Assembly (NCBI GenBank): GCA_028683955.1
Contig: JAQUGR010000004.1
Coordinates: forward strand, 1-64,000
DNA from: Bacillota bacterium
Lineage (GTDB): Bacteria > Bacillota > TC1
Length of the DNA stretch: 64,000 bases
Direction of reading: 5' to 3'
The number at the start of each line of letters is the position of its first letter. Positions within the stretch are counted from its first letter, which is position 1. This document shows positions 35,316-44,318 of the stretch, one piece after another. The notes beneath the pieces are model-generated. The model saw nothing but the letters and a program-made list of their open reading frames with translations. It was not told where the DNA came from and made no database searches. The translations under genes were made by a program, and so were the position numbers.

Positions 35316-36038
35316 CTACCTTCCTATAAGCTTTAAAGCTTCAACTAAATCTATTTTATTCTCATACAAAGCTTTGCCTAATATTACTTCATCAACACCA
35401 AATACTTCAAGTTTCATAACCTCTTTTAAATCTTTCAAAGAGGACATACCACCAGAAGCAGTAACTTTAAGACCAGAATCTCTTGCAAGAGCCGCAGTTT
35501 CTACTAGATTTGGACCATTTAAAGTTCCATCTCTATTTATATCAGTATAAATTATACGTTCAATGCCAAGTTCCTTCATATCTAAAGCTAAAGTTATAGC
35601 CTTTATTTTTGTGTCATTTAACCAACCTTTAGTTTTTACAATGCCGTCCTGAGCATCGATGCCAACAACAATTCTGTTTCCATATACAGCCGCTGCACAT
35701 GCTACTAAGGCCATATTTTCTACCGCTGCTGTACCAAGGATAATTCTTTTTACACCAAGATCAAGATACATCTTTATAGTATCCATATTTCTTATGCCAC
35801 CACCTAATTCCAAAGGTATATCTAAGTTTTTAACTAATTTCTTTATAACTTCAAGATTCTTAGGATTTCCAGCTTCAGCCCCATCTAAATCAACAAGATG
35901 AATTATTTCTGCACCAAGAGCTTGCCATTTCTTACCAATTTCTACTGGATCACCATATACTGTAACTTTATTATAGTCACCTTTATATAATCTAATACAT
36001 TCTCCATTTAACATATCAATTGCAGGTACTAAGACCAT
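35316..36038 (-). CDS. hisA: ProFAR isomerase HisA
   Basis: (Beta/alpha)8-barrel isomerase converting ProFAR to PRFAR, step four. The 240 residues begin MVLVPAIDMLNGECIRLYKG with catalytic D8, and show LGGGIRNMDTIK and the second catalytic aspartate in YTDINRDGTLNGPN. The start overlaps the hisH stop by ten bases. Confidence 0.96.
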   Translation of the reverse strand: MVLVPAIDMLNGECIRLYKGDYNKVTVYGDPVEIGKKWQALGAEIIHLVDLDGAEAGNPKNLEVIKKLVKNLDIPLELGGGIRNMDTIKMYLDLGVKRIILGTAAVENMALVACAAAVYGNRIVVGIDAQDGIVKTKGWLNDTKIKAITLALDMKELGIERIIYTDINRDGTLNGPNLVETAALARDSGLKVTASGGMSSLKDLKEVMKLEVFGVDEVILGKALYENKIDLVEALKLIGR

Positions 36039-36643
36039 TGTGACACCAACTTTCCAAAGTTTTGAATTAAAACCATTCCTTTATGAGAACTTTTTTCAGG
36101 ATGAAATTGAACTCCAAAAATATTGTTTTTACTTACAACAGCAACAATATCCTGTCCATAATTACAGGTTGCACTAATAATACTTTTATCTACAGGATGA
36201 GCTTGATAGCTATGAACAAAGTAGAAATTATCCCCATCAACAATTCCATCTAAAATAGGAGATGGGTTTATAATTTTTAAATCATTCCAGCCGATATGAG
36301 GTATTTTAAAAGTAGTAGTTAATCTCTCTACTCTACCTTCTAATAATCCCAAGCCTTTAGATTCACCATCCTCTTCACCTACTTCAAACAAGAGATGAAG
36401 GCCAAGACAAATACCCAATAAAGGTTTACCTGATTTTACCACTTCTTCAATAATTGGTATTAAACCCCGATTTTCTAAATCTTTCATTCCATCTTTAAAT
36501 GCTCCAACACCAGGTAATATTAGTCCATCGCATTTTCTTAACAACTCATGATCATCAGTAGTTATATTTTTAAATCCACCTTTTTCAAGAGCAGTCTCCA
36601 CACTACTTATATTACCCCTGCCATAATCTATAATCCCAATCAT
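36029..36643 (-). CDS. hisH: Imidazole glycerol phosphate synthase subunit HisH
   Basis: Class I glutamine amidotransferase providing ammonia to HisF. The 204 residues contain the oxyanion segment PGVGAFKDGM, the nucleophile in LLGICLGLHLLFE and the His-Glu pair in GVQFHPEKSSHKG. It shares a base with the hisB stop and overlaps hisA, as expected for coupled translation with the partner enzymes. Confidence 0.96.
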   Translation of the reverse strand: MIGIIDYGRGNISSVETALEKGGFKNITTDDHELLRKCDGLILPGVGAFKDGMKDLENRGLIPIIEEVVKSGKPLLGICLGLHLLFEVGEEDGESKGLGLLEGRVERLTTTFKIPHIGWNDLKIINPSPILDGIVDGDNFYFVHSYQAHPVDKSIISATCNYGQDIVAVVSKNNIFGVQFHPEKSSHKGMVLIQNFGKLVSQWS

Positions 36644-37227
36644 TATATACTCCCCTTAGTAGAAGGTATACCATTTCTCATATCAACCTTCACAGCTTGT
36701 TTTAAGGCCCTAGCCAAGGCTTTAAAAACGCCTTCAATAATGTGGTGAGTATTTTTACCAGATAATTGCTTAACATGCAAATTCATACCAGAAGACATAG
36801 TAAAGGCTCTTAAAAACTCTTCAATTAACTCTGTTTCAAAATTACCAATTATTTCATAAGGTAATTCAACATCAAAAACTAGAAAAGGTCTTCCCCCTAA
36901 ATCAAGTGCTAACATTATTAGAACTTCATCCATTGGCAAAATAATACTACCATATCTTTCTATGCCTTTTTTATCACCAAGTGCTTCTTTTAAAGTTTCC
37001 CCTAAAACTATTCCAAAATCTTCTACTGTATGATGAGCATCTACTTGCAAATCACCTTCAACATTCATTTTTAAAGACATATTACTGTGTTTAATAAACA
37101 AATCAAGCATATGATCAAAAAAACCTATACCTGTATTACCTTGACAAACACCCTCTCCATCTATAGATAATTCTAATGAAATTTTAGTTTCCTTAGTAAA
37201 TCTCTCTTTTTTTGCTATTCTATTCAT
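36643..37227 (-). CDS. hisB: Imidazoleglycerol-phosphate dehydratase
   Basis: Dehydrates IGP to imidazole acetol phosphate, step six. The 194 residues correspond to the dehydratase alone, with the metal motifs DAHHTVEDFGI and the later HIIEGVFKALARA. No phosphatase domain is fused, so histidinol-phosphate phosphatase must be a separate protein outside the window. The start overlaps the hisD stop. Confidence 0.96.
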   Translation of the reverse strand: MNRIAKKERFTKETKISLELSIDGEGVCQGNTGIGFFDHMLDLFIKHSNMSLKMNVEGDLQVDAHHTVEDFGIVLGETLKEALGDKKGIERYGSIILPMDEVLIMLALDLGGRPFLVFDVELPYEIIGNFETELIEEFLRAFTMSSGMNLHVKQLSGKNTHHIIEGVFKALARALKQAVKVDMRNGIPSTKGSI

Positions 37228-38509
37228 CTTTTAACCTCACTGTTATTGAATTTTTATGAGCGGTAAAGCCCTCAACTGTTGCCAGCTTTTCAATATATTT
37301 CCCCTTTTTTAGAATTGCTTCTTTAGTATATGAAATTACACTAGTTTTCTTTAAATATGTATGAGTATTTAAAGGAGAATAGAATCTACTTGTACCATTG
37401 GTTGGCAAAACATGGTTTGGTCCGGCAAAATAGTCTCCAATTGGTTCAGGTGTGTAGTAGCCCATAAATATTGCCCCAGCGTTTTTAATGCTTTCGAGCC
37501 AAGGAAATGGATCTTCTATAGCAAGTTCTAAATGTTCAGGTCCATATTCATTAGCAAAGTTAATGGCTTCTTGAATATTATCAGCTATAATTATAGCCCC
37601 ATTATTTTCAATAGATGCTTTAGCAATTTCTTCTCTATTTAATAGTTTCAACTGTTTTTCTAACTCAACTTCAATAGCATCAGCTTGTTTGTTTGAAAAA
37701 GTAACTAATATGGATGATGCCAATTTGTCATGTTCTCCTTGTGACAAAAGATCAGCTGCAATAAAAACTGGATTTGCCTTATCATCGGCAATTACCAAGA
37801 TTTCACTCGGCCCTGCCAACATATCAATATCAACTGTACCATAAACTATTTTCTTAGCTAAAGTAACGAAAATATTACCTGGTCCAACTATTTTATCAAC
37901 TTTTTTTAAAGAACCGGCTCCATAGGCAAGTGCTCCAATACCTTGTGCACCACCAACCTTATATATATTGGTAACACCTGAAAGCCTTGCAGCAGCAAGA
38001 GTATATGGGTTCATTTTTCCATCTTTACCTGGTGGTGAGATCATTATTATATCATTAACACCTGCCACTTTAGCTGGAACAGCCGTCATAACAACTGATG
38101 AAGGATAAGCAGCAGTACCTCCAGGTACATATAAGCCAACTCTTTCAATTGGTCTAATCAATTGGCCTAAAATAATTCCATCTTCTGATTCTTCTAAAGT
38201 AGTTGATAGCATTTGTTTTTTATGAAATTTTTCAACATTAATTATTGCTAAATTAATTGCTTCAATAAAATCAGAATCTACATAGTCCATTGCTTCTGCT
38301 ATTTCATTTTCAGAAACTCTAAATTCATTTTCCGCCAAGTCTATTCCATCAAATTTTGCTGTATATTTTCTAACAGCTTCATAGCCATTATTTTTAATAT
38401 CGTCTAATATTGATTGAACTTTATCAAATAATTCTTTAGTTCCAAGTGACTTATTATCTTTTAACAAACCATCAATAGAAGTTTTATCATTATAATAAAT
38501 TCTTTTCAT
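37220..38509 (-). CDS. hisD: Histidinol dehydrogenase
   Basis: Zinc enzyme oxidising histidinol to histidine in two NAD-dependent steps. The 429 residues show YVPGGTAAYPSSVVM, the signature DMLAGPSEILVIAD and GPNHVLPTNGTSRF. Length is normal. It overlaps hisB by eight bases and shares one base with hisG. Confidence 0.97.
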   Translation of the reverse strand: MKRIYYNDKTSIDGLLKDNKSLGTKELFDKVQSILDDIKNNGYEAVRKYTAKFDGIDLAENEFRVSENEIAEAMDYVDSDFIEAINLAIINVEKFHKKQMLSTTLEESEDGIILGQLIRPIERVGLYVPGGTAAYPSSVVMTAVPAKVAGVNDIIMISPPGKDGKMNPYTLAAARLSGVTNIYKVGGAQGIGALAYGAGSLKKVDKIVGPGNIFVTLAKKIVYGTVDIDMLAGPSEILVIADDKANPVFIAADLLSQGEHDKLASSILVTFSNKQADAIEVELEKQLKLLNREEIAKASIENNGAIIIADNIQEAINFANEYGPEHLELAIEDPFPWLESIKNAGAIFMGYYTPEPIGDYFAGPNHVLPTNGTSRFYSPLNTHTYLKKTSVISYTKEAILKKGKYIEKLATVEGFTAHKNSITVRLKDE

Positions 38510-39171
38510 TAATTACCTCTTTTATTGATTATTTTTTTTATATCTTCTGTTAATTTAAACAACTGTTCATTTTTAACTCTATAACTAACTCTATTAGCTA
38601 TAAGTCTAGCCGATGCTTGAAATATCTCCTTAACTTCTACAAGTCCATTTTCTCTTAAAGTAGTTCCTGTTGAAACAATATCAACTATCATATCTGCCAA
38701 GCCTATTGTAGCAGCCAGTTCAACATTTCCATGAAGTTTTATCAACTCCATTTGCAAACCTTCCCCAGCAAAAAACTCCTCGGCAACATTGATAAATTTT
38801 GTTGCAACTCTTTTATGATTAAATTGATACAAAGGAAATGGTGAACCAAATTTATAAGCTAAAACCTTTGGTACCGCAACTGAAAAATGGCACTTGCCAA
38901 AGCCTAAATCTAAAAGTTCGAATACATCTCTTTTTTCTTCTTCAATAGTATCTTTACCTACTATTCCAATATCAGCTATACCATGCTCTACAAAAATTGG
39001 CACATCAGTAGGTTTACAAATTAAATATCTAACATCATTAACTTCAAATTGCAAAATTCTAGATTCTACCTCTACCCCATCAATTGGTAGGCCTGTTTCT
39101 TTTAATAGTTCAAGTGCTTCTTCACCTAGTCTACCTTTAGGTAAAGCAATTACTAACTTATTATTTTTCAC
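38509..39171 (-). CDS. hisG: ATP phosphoribosyltransferase, short form
   Basis: First and committed step of histidine synthesis. At 220 residues this is the short HisG that lacks the C-terminal regulatory domain and needs HisZ. Visible motifs are ALPKGRLGEEALELL, ADIGIVGKDTIEE and the PRPP loop DIVSTGTTLRENGL. It overlaps hisZ by eleven bases, which fits a HisG/HisZ complex. Confidence 0.96.
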   Translation of the reverse strand: MKNNKLVIALPKGRLGEEALELLKETGLPIDGVEVESRILQFEVNDVRYLICKPTDVPIFVEHGIADIGIVGKDTIEEEKRDVFELLDLGFGKCHFSVAVPKVLAYKFGSPFPLYQFNHKRVATKFINVAEEFFAGEGLQMELIKLHGNVELAATIGLADMIVDIVSTGTTLRENGLVEVKEIFQASARLIANRVSYRVKNEQLFKLTEDIKKIINKRGN

Positions 39172-40252
39172 TTTTGTTATCCTCCAGATTAATTTCTACT
39201 ATACTACCATTTTGATGAGCAAATCTTGCTTCTCTAAATCTTTCAATATAGTTAGAGTTATCTATTTTTCCTTCTGATTTTGGAAGATCGATTTTACAAT
39301 TCATTGATTTCATATATAAATCAACATCAATTGCAAAACCAACTGCTGGTTTTGATTTAAAATACTCTTCTATAAGATTATCATAACGACCACCTCTTAG
39401 AATAGGAATCCCTATTCCATTACCATATCCTTCAAACAAAAGACCTGTATAATAGGAAAAATCCGCTAATATTCCAAAGTCAAAAAACACCCTATCCTTA
39501 TATCCAATATCTTCTAATATTTTGTATATAACCTCAAGTCTATTTATTGCCTTTTTGAATTTTACATCATTTGAAAAATTTTTAACAAGTTCTATGTACT
39601 CCATTCCACCATTTCTAGCAGCTAAAATCATTACTTTTTCTTTAATGTTTTCTGGAAGAATATTTTCAATGGTCACAATATCTTTATTTATCATTGATTC
39701 CAAAACTATTTCCCTTATATCAGCATCTTCAATTAGTTCATTTAATAAACCAATGGTAATATCCATATGACCAATACCTAGTGAGTAACCTTTTATTTCA
39801 TTGCTTTCTAATGACTCTAAGGCCATTAGAATTACTTCACAATCACTTATAATTGAATCAGCCCCTATTAATTCAGTTCCGACTTGAGTTTTTTGTCTTC
39901 TATTGCCTGATTTTAAACTATTTTGAGAAAAGACTTCTCCTGCATAAGCTAGTCTTAATGGATAAGTTACATGATCTCTAAAATGTGTTGCAACAACTCT
40001 TGCAACTGGTGCAGTTATTTCAGGTCTTAATATTAATAAGTCCCCACTTTTATCTAGAAGAGAAAAGAATTTTTGATCATAGACATTATTTTTTTTAACT
40101 ATGTCCCATTTTTCTAGCATCGGTGTCTTTATTTCATTATAACCCCATAAAGTAAAAAGATTTAAAAGTTTATTAACAATACTCCTTTGTATAAAAGCCT
40201 CTTCTTGTAAATAATCTTTTGTTCCTTCGGGAATTAGTAGTTTTCTTTTCAT
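39161..40252 (-). CDS. hisZ: ATP phosphoribosyltransferase regulatory subunit HisZ
   Basis: HisRS-like paralogue without aminoacylation activity that forms an octamer with short HisG and provides histidine feedback. The 363 residues open PEGTKDYLQEEAFIQRSIV and include the class II motif 2 region RLAYAGEVFSQN; the anticodon domain of true HisRS is missing. It is the first gene of the his operon, 20 bases behind a palindromic operator and a consensus promoter. Confidence 0.95.
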   Translation of the reverse strand: MKRKLLIPEGTKDYLQEEAFIQRSIVNKLLNLFTLWGYNEIKTPMLEKWDIVKKNNVYDQKFFSLLDKSGDLLILRPEITAPVARVVATHFRDHVTYPLRLAYAGEVFSQNSLKSGNRRQKTQVGTELIGADSIISDCEVILMALESLESNEIKGYSLGIGHMDITIGLLNELIEDADIREIVLESMINKDIVTIENILPENIKEKVMILAARNGGMEYIELVKNFSNDVKFKKAINRLEVIYKILEDIGYKDRVFFDFGILADFSYYTGLLFEGYGNGIGIPILRGGRYDNLIEEYFKSKPAVGFAIDVDLYMKSMNCKIDLPKSEGKIDNSNYIERFREARFAHQNGSIVEINLEDNKSEK

Positions 40253-40272
40253 TATACTTCTCTTTTCTTTAT

Positions 40273-40292
40273 TAATTTAGTTTACTAAAGTA
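40273..40292 (-). promoter_or_regulatory. Candidate HisR/YerC operator before hisZ
   Basis: A 20-bp imperfect palindrome, TAATTTAGTT-TACTAAAGTA, with eight of ten symmetric pairs. Its core TTTAGT-TT-ACTAAA resembles the TrpR operator core ACTAGT-TA-ACTAGT. It abuts the -10 of the his promoter and covers the expected start site, a repressor position. The cognate protein would be the TrpR-family product of the gene immediately upstream. Confidence 0.65.
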
Positions 40293-40321
40293 ATTATACA
40301 ATTGATATTAATCCTTGTCAA
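40293..40321 (-). promoter_or_regulatory. Consensus sigma-A promoter of the his operon
   Basis: On the minus strand, a perfect TTGACA (40316-40321) and a perfect TATAAT (40293-40298) are 17 bases apart. The -35 lies in the last codons of the upstream regulator gene. Confidence 0.85.
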
Positions 40322-40613
40322 TTAATTTTTTATTAATTCTTTTTAATGCCATTGCATAACCTTCTCCATAATCAAGACATTTTTTCACCCTGCTTATTGT
40401 AGTAGAACTTGCACCTGTCTCTTTCATGATGTCATTATATTTATTTTTTTCATATAACATTTGCACAACTTGCCACCTTTGGGCAAGAGATTTAAGTTCA
40501 TCAACAGTACATAAATCTTCAAAAAAAGCATGAAACTCTTCATCATTATTTAAAGATAACATGGCTTGATAAAGATCTTCTAAATCCTTTTCTGCTACTT
40601 TTTGTTTATACAT
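40308..40613 (-). CDS. yerC: TrpR-family regulator of the YerC/HisR type
   Basis: A 101-residue all-helical protein of the TrpR superfamily: FFEDLCTVDELKSLAQRWQVVQML followed by a helix-turn-helix, YNDIMKETGASSTTISRVKKCL. YerC-type TrpR relatives have been described in Firmicutes as HisR, repressors of histidine genes. Here the gene directly precedes hisZ and a palindromic operator overlaps the his start site, which supports that role. I chose the ATG behind AAAGGAG, six codons inside the longest frame. Confidence 0.88.
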   Translation of the reverse strand: MYKQKVAEKDLEDLYQAMLSLNNDEEFHAFFEDLCTVDELKSLAQRWQVVQMLYEKNKYNDIMKETGASSTTISRVKKCLDYGEGYAMALKRINKKLIDKD

Positions 40614-40639
40614 TGCTGACTCCTTTCTCAATTCTAAAT

Positions 40640-40936
40640 TTATTCTTTATTATTATTAATCTTAAACCACTTTTTTAGTTTTATTACAATTGGATGTTCA
40701 GTTGGAACAATCCAGTGTTCTATTTCAAATTTTATTTTTTCTTTGGGATATTTTTTATGAACAGTATATTTAATTAGAGAAAATAGATTCTCTCTTGATC
40801 TTTTACTATTTTTCCGACCTTTAATTTTAAGTTTTATATAGTTATCGCTAATTTCTAATATTTCATAATCACCACCATCTGTAACTATGATTTTTTTAAA
40901 ATCTTCTAATAAATCTATTATTTTTTCCTTTTCCAT
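40640..40936 (-). CDS. Small protein resembling a NifU C-terminal domain without its cysteines
   Basis: A 98-residue protein. Residues about 5-70 follow the spacing of the NifU/NFU C-terminal domain: VTDGGDYEILEI, then IKLKIKG, a loop, a helix beginning NLFSLIKY and a proline at HKKYPKE. In real NFU domains the loop carries CxxC for an Fe-S cluster; here it is GRKNSKRSREN with no cysteine at all. It therefore cannot bind a cluster this way. It is located between rlmH and the TrpR-family gene on the same strand, nine bases after rlmH. The family assignment is pattern-based and moderate. Confidence 0.55.
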   Translation of the reverse strand: MEKEKIIDLLEDFKKIIVTDGGDYEILEISDNYIKLKIKGRKNSKRSRENLFSLIKYTVHKKYPKEKIKFEIEHWIVPTEHPIVIKLKKWFKINNNKE

Positions 40937-40945
40937 TTTATCTCC

Positions 40946-41395
40946 TTATTTATGGTATTGTTCCTTTTTTATAATTTTAACACTTCTATAAATTTGTTCA
41001 ATCAGGATAAGTTTCATTAATTGATGAGGAAACGTTAATTTTGAAAATGATAATTTTAAATCAGATCTGTCTAAGACACTTTTATCTAAGCCATTAGACC
41101 CACCTATTATAAAATTTATACATGAATTTTTATAAGTAAATGTATTCTCAATATAAGTAGCCAATTCTACAGAATTGAGTTGTTTACCCTCAATCGCCAT
41201 CGCTATAACAAAGTCATCATTTTTGATTCTCTTTAAAATACTAAGGCCTTCTTCTGCAATATTATCCCTAGAAGACTCCTGAATTTCAATAAAATCTACT
41301 TTTCCATATTTACTAAGTCTTTTTTGGTATTCTGAAACACCTTTTTTAAGGTAGTCCTCTTTCAATGTTCCTATGGAGATTATTTTAAAATACAC
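40946..41395 (-). CDS. rlmH: 23S rRNA pseudouridine-1915 N3-methyltransferase
   Basis: SPOUT methyltransferase that methylates pseudouridine 1915 on assembled 70S ribosomes. The 149 residues include ISIGTLKEDYLKKGVSEY, the knot with NFIIGGSNGLD, and the C-terminal LTFPHQLMKLILIEQIYRS with YHK at the end. Length is slightly shorter than the usual about 159 residues but all core motifs are present. It follows the M20 peptidase gene directly. Confidence 0.95.
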   Translation of the reverse strand: MYFKIISIGTLKEDYLKKGVSEYQKRLSKYGKVDFIEIQESSRDNIAEEGLSILKRIKNDDFVIAMAIEGKQLNSVELATYIENTFTYKNSCINFIIGGSNGLDKSVLDRSDLKLSFSKLTFPHQLMKLILIEQIYRSVKIIKKEQYHK

Positions 41396-42556
41396 TTAAC
41401 TGCACATCTCCTTTATAAAATCCATATATACTAACACTGCTTTTTCCATCGAATAAATATCTATATATTCAACAGCTGCATGAGCTTGGGCTATATCTCC
41501 TGGTCCAAAAACTACCGTAGGTATCCCTGCTACTCTTAAATGAGCACCATCGGTCCAATAATTCACACCATTTATAAAGCTATCCAGGCCTTGTCTTTTA
41601 CATGAATCTAATAATTTAACTACTACTGGATCATCCACATTTGTCTCCATTGGTATTCTATTTTCAGTTTCTTTTAAAACCTCAATTTCTAGATCATTTA
41701 ATTCATATGGCAGAGATTTCCATAAATCAACTATTTCCTCTATAATTTGACTTTCCTGTTCTCCAGGAATATATCTTCTATTCAGGCTAAATTTACACTT
41801 ATCTGGTACAATATTGTTTTGAATTCCACCTTCAATCATCCCAACATTTAAAGTTGCCTTACCACATAAATGATGACTTCTTTTATCAAGTTCAGGAAGT
41901 AATTCATTTTTTATAAGTGATATTAAATCAACTGCCTTATAAATCGCATTATCTCCAAGTGCTGGATTACTACTATGTGCAGCTTTGCCTTTTATTCTAA
42001 CTTCCATTGACATAGTCCCTTTATGAGCTGCTGCAATATTTAACGAAGTTGCTTCTCCAACAATAGCCATATCTGCAAATTTACCTTTACTGCGAAGAGC
42101 AAAGGCCCCATCACTGTTTGTAGGGCATTCTTCACCAACAGTTCCTATTAATTTAATACTTCCCTTAGGTTTAAAACTCTGTCTTTTTAATAGAATCATG
42201 GCATATAGCATACAAGCTAATCCACCTTTCATATCTACAGAACCTCTACCCCAGAATTTGTTATCTTCTACATATCCATTAAATGGTTCAATGGTCATCC
42301 CTTCAGATGAAACAGTGTCCATATGTCCACATAAAACTATATTTTGACCTTGTTCACTTCCTATAAAAGTTATATAAGCATTACTTCTTCCTGGAGTAAT
42401 CTCTTCATATTCGACATTCAAGCCTTCTTTTTTGGCAATTTCGCCTAATTTTTCAGCTACTTGCAGTTCTCCACCAATATTTAGGTAGTGACTTTGTATA
42501 TCTACAAGATCTTTTAAAATATTTAATAATTCTTCTAATTCAAATTGTGCATTCAT
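41396..42556 (-). CDS. M20 family metallopeptidase (ArgE/DapE-type deacylase)
   Basis: A 386-residue di-zinc amidohydrolase. Recognisable are LCGHMDTVSSEGM, the bridging region GRGSVDMKGGLACML, the catalytic GEECPT with general-base Glu, and the dimerisation-domain start HKGTMSMEVRIKGKAAHSS. The family includes ArgE, DapE and carboxypeptidase G2-like enzymes; the sequence alone does not fix the substrate. It leads the unit running through rlmH to the his genes and has GGAGG before its ATG. Confidence 0.88.
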   Translation of the reverse strand: MNAQFELEELLNILKDLVDIQSHYLNIGGELQVAEKLGEIAKKEGLNVEYEEITPGRSNAYITFIGSEQGQNIVLCGHMDTVSSEGMTIEPFNGYVEDNKFWGRGSVDMKGGLACMLYAMILLKRQSFKPKGSIKLIGTVGEECPTNSDGAFALRSKGKFADMAIVGEATSLNIAAAHKGTMSMEVRIKGKAAHSSNPALGDNAIYKAVDLISLIKNELLPELDKRSHHLCGKATLNVGMIEGGIQNNIVPDKCKFSLNRRYIPGEQESQIIEEIVDLWKSLPYELNDLEIEVLKETENRIPMETNVDDPVVVKLLDSCKRQGLDSFINGVNYWTDGAHLRVAGIPTVVFGPGDIAQAHAAVEYIDIYSMEKAVLVYMDFIKEMCS

Positions 42557-42578
42557 ATTAAACCTCCAATACTTTTAT

Positions 42579-42587
42579 ATTATATCA
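42579..42587 (-). promoter_or_regulatory. Extended -10 promoter of the M20-rlmH unit
   Basis: On the minus strand, TGA-TATAAT is a TGn extended -10 with a perfect hexamer (42579-42584). No clear -35 is visible at 17 bases. It lies about 22 bases before the M20 peptidase ATG. Confidence 0.5.
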
Positions 42588-42613
42588 AATTTGTCCTATT
42601 ATTACTTTAAAAT

Positions 42614-42646
42614 ATAAAAAAAGGAGCTCCTATTCAGGAACTCCTT
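42614..42646 (-). terminator. Rho-independent terminator after the PLP enzyme gene
   Basis: On the minus strand AAGGAGTTCCT-GAAT-AGGAGCTCCTT forms an 11-bp stem (one G-U pair) and is followed by a run of T. It lies 18 bases past the stop of the PLP enzyme. Confidence 0.85.
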
Positions 42647-42663
42647 AATATTAGAAATTTAAA

Positions 42664-44151
42664 CTATTTTAACAAACCTGTTTTTTCGTTGAACTGTTCA
42701 ACTAATTTGTCAATTTCAGGACCCATTTTGTGTAATTTGCCCCAATAATTGTCATAATCATACCATTGAGCATATAAATCTGCTATTGGGTATTCTTGTT
42801 GTTCAATCCAAGTATAATATTTCAAGTTATGAACTCTTTTTCTTGTTTGGTAAGTTAACTCTTCAACATGATCTAAATCATTTGTCAAGATAGATACAGC
42901 ATGGTCTACAGCAGCTTCTTGTGTAGTGTATTCAGCACCATTTCTAGCTTCTTTCATTTCAGCTAGACGTGATTGATACATATCAGCAGAGTCAGTTAAT
43001 ACTGTTAAGATACAATCATCTTCAGTTAACTCATAATATTTTGCAAATTTATGAGCCATAATGATATTTGCAGCTCCAGAAACACCAATCCAAGTTAATT
43101 TATCAAGAACATCTTGTTTAACTCCAATTGATTTTAAGTATTCTTGACCAACTGGTTCATTTACTAATCTGAAAAGTGCTAAAGCATCTTCATCATCAAT
43201 AGCCATTAACATGTCAGAATTTTTTACGTTATGAATCCATGGCACATGCTTATCGCCTATTCCTTCGATATAGTGGTCTCCGAAACCATTTTGAGTCAGA
43301 GTAGGACATTGTGTTGCTTCTCCAACTGCTAATTTAACGCCATCATAATTGTCTTTAATATAGTCTCCAGATCCTAATGTTCCAGCAGAACCGGAAGTTA
43401 GACAAACTCCAGCTATTCTTGATGTTTCAGTTTTATTAGCTAAATACATTTTTTCCATTGCACTACCTGTAACTTCATAGTGCCATAAGTTATTTCCTAG
43501 TTCTCCGAATTGATTAAAGATGACAACTTTGTCTCCTCTTTCTCTTCTCAATTTCCAAGTTTCGTCATAAATTTCTTTAACGTTACTTTCACAACCATAA
43601 GTAGCAATAACTTCACTAGCTACGTTGTTCAACCAGTTAAATCTTTCTTCTGACATATTTTCAGGAAGAATAGCAATTGATCTACATCCTAAAAGATGTG
43701 AATTAAATGCTCCACCTCTGCAGTAGTTTCCTGTTGAAGGCCAAACTGCATCATGATATGTAGGATCGAATTGTCCAGTTACTAATCTAGGAACTAAACA
43801 TGCATAAGATGCTCCCACTTTGTGAGCTCCGATTGGAAAAAATTTTCCTGACATTGCAAAAATTCTTGCTTTAACTCCAGAAATCTCAGAAGGTATTTCA
43901 ATGTAGTTAGGAAGTTCATTATATAAACCACCTTTTTCTTTTGGTTGATTATACCAAGAAATTCTGAAAAGGTTTAGTGGATTCAAATCTTGAAGTCCAA
44001 CATCCTTTAATTGTTCCTTGATATGTTCAGGAATCAAGTCAGGGTTTTTCATTTGAGCCATGGTAGGAATAATTATATTCTGTTCCTTGGCACGTTGCAC
44101 AGTTTTTTCTAATTGTGCTTCATTGATTGTTAAGTCAATAAGTGTTCTCAT
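42664..44151 (-). CDS. PLP-dependent enzyme, fold type II (cysteine synthase/tryptophan synthase beta-like)
   Basis: A 495-residue fold-type II PLP protein. The Schiff-base lysine is probably in PIGAHKVGASYACL and the phosphate-binding loop in TSGSAGTLGSGDYI; PSTGNYCRGGAFNSHLLG resembles the asparagine loop that recognises the substrate carboxylate. It is longer than cysteine synthases (about 310) and has a C-terminal extension with WIEQQEYPIADLYAQWYDYD. I chose the ATG behind AGGAGGA, ten codons inside the longest frame. It is monocistronic, ends at a strong terminator and is divergent from a Crp/Fnr regulator, which may control it. Substrate unknown. Confidence 0.8.
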   Translation of the reverse strand: MRTLIDLTINEAQLEKTVQRAKEQNIIIPTMAQMKNPDLIPEHIKEQLKDVGLQDLNPLNLFRISWYNQPKEKGGLYNELPNYIEIPSEISGVKARIFAMSGKFFPIGAHKVGASYACLVPRLVTGQFDPTYHDAVWPSTGNYCRGGAFNSHLLGCRSIAILPENMSEERFNWLNNVASEVIATYGCESNVKEIYDETWKLRRERGDKVVIFNQFGELGNNLWHYEVTGSAMEKMYLANKTETSRIAGVCLTSGSAGTLGSGDYIKDNYDGVKLAVGEATQCPTLTQNGFGDHYIEGIGDKHVPWIHNVKNSDMLMAIDDEDALALFRLVNEPVGQEYLKSIGVKQDVLDKLTWIGVSGAANIIMAHKFAKYYELTEDDCILTVLTDSADMYQSRLAEMKEARNGAEYTTQEAAVDHAVSILTNDLDHVEELTYQTRKRVHNLKYYTWIEQQEYPIADLYAQWYDYDNYWGKLHKMGPEIDKLVEQFNEKTGLLK

Positions 44152-44318
44152 TAGTATCCTCCTAATAATTATTATAAACATTAAAAGTCACAGAAAAGCC
44201 TTTTTGCCTTTCTTGACGCATCTATTATTCTACTACAAAACTATTAAATAATCTACATCAAAATCAAATAATTCAATATTTTCCCATGTAATCATTTACA
44301 AAAGAGTTAATATTTTAC

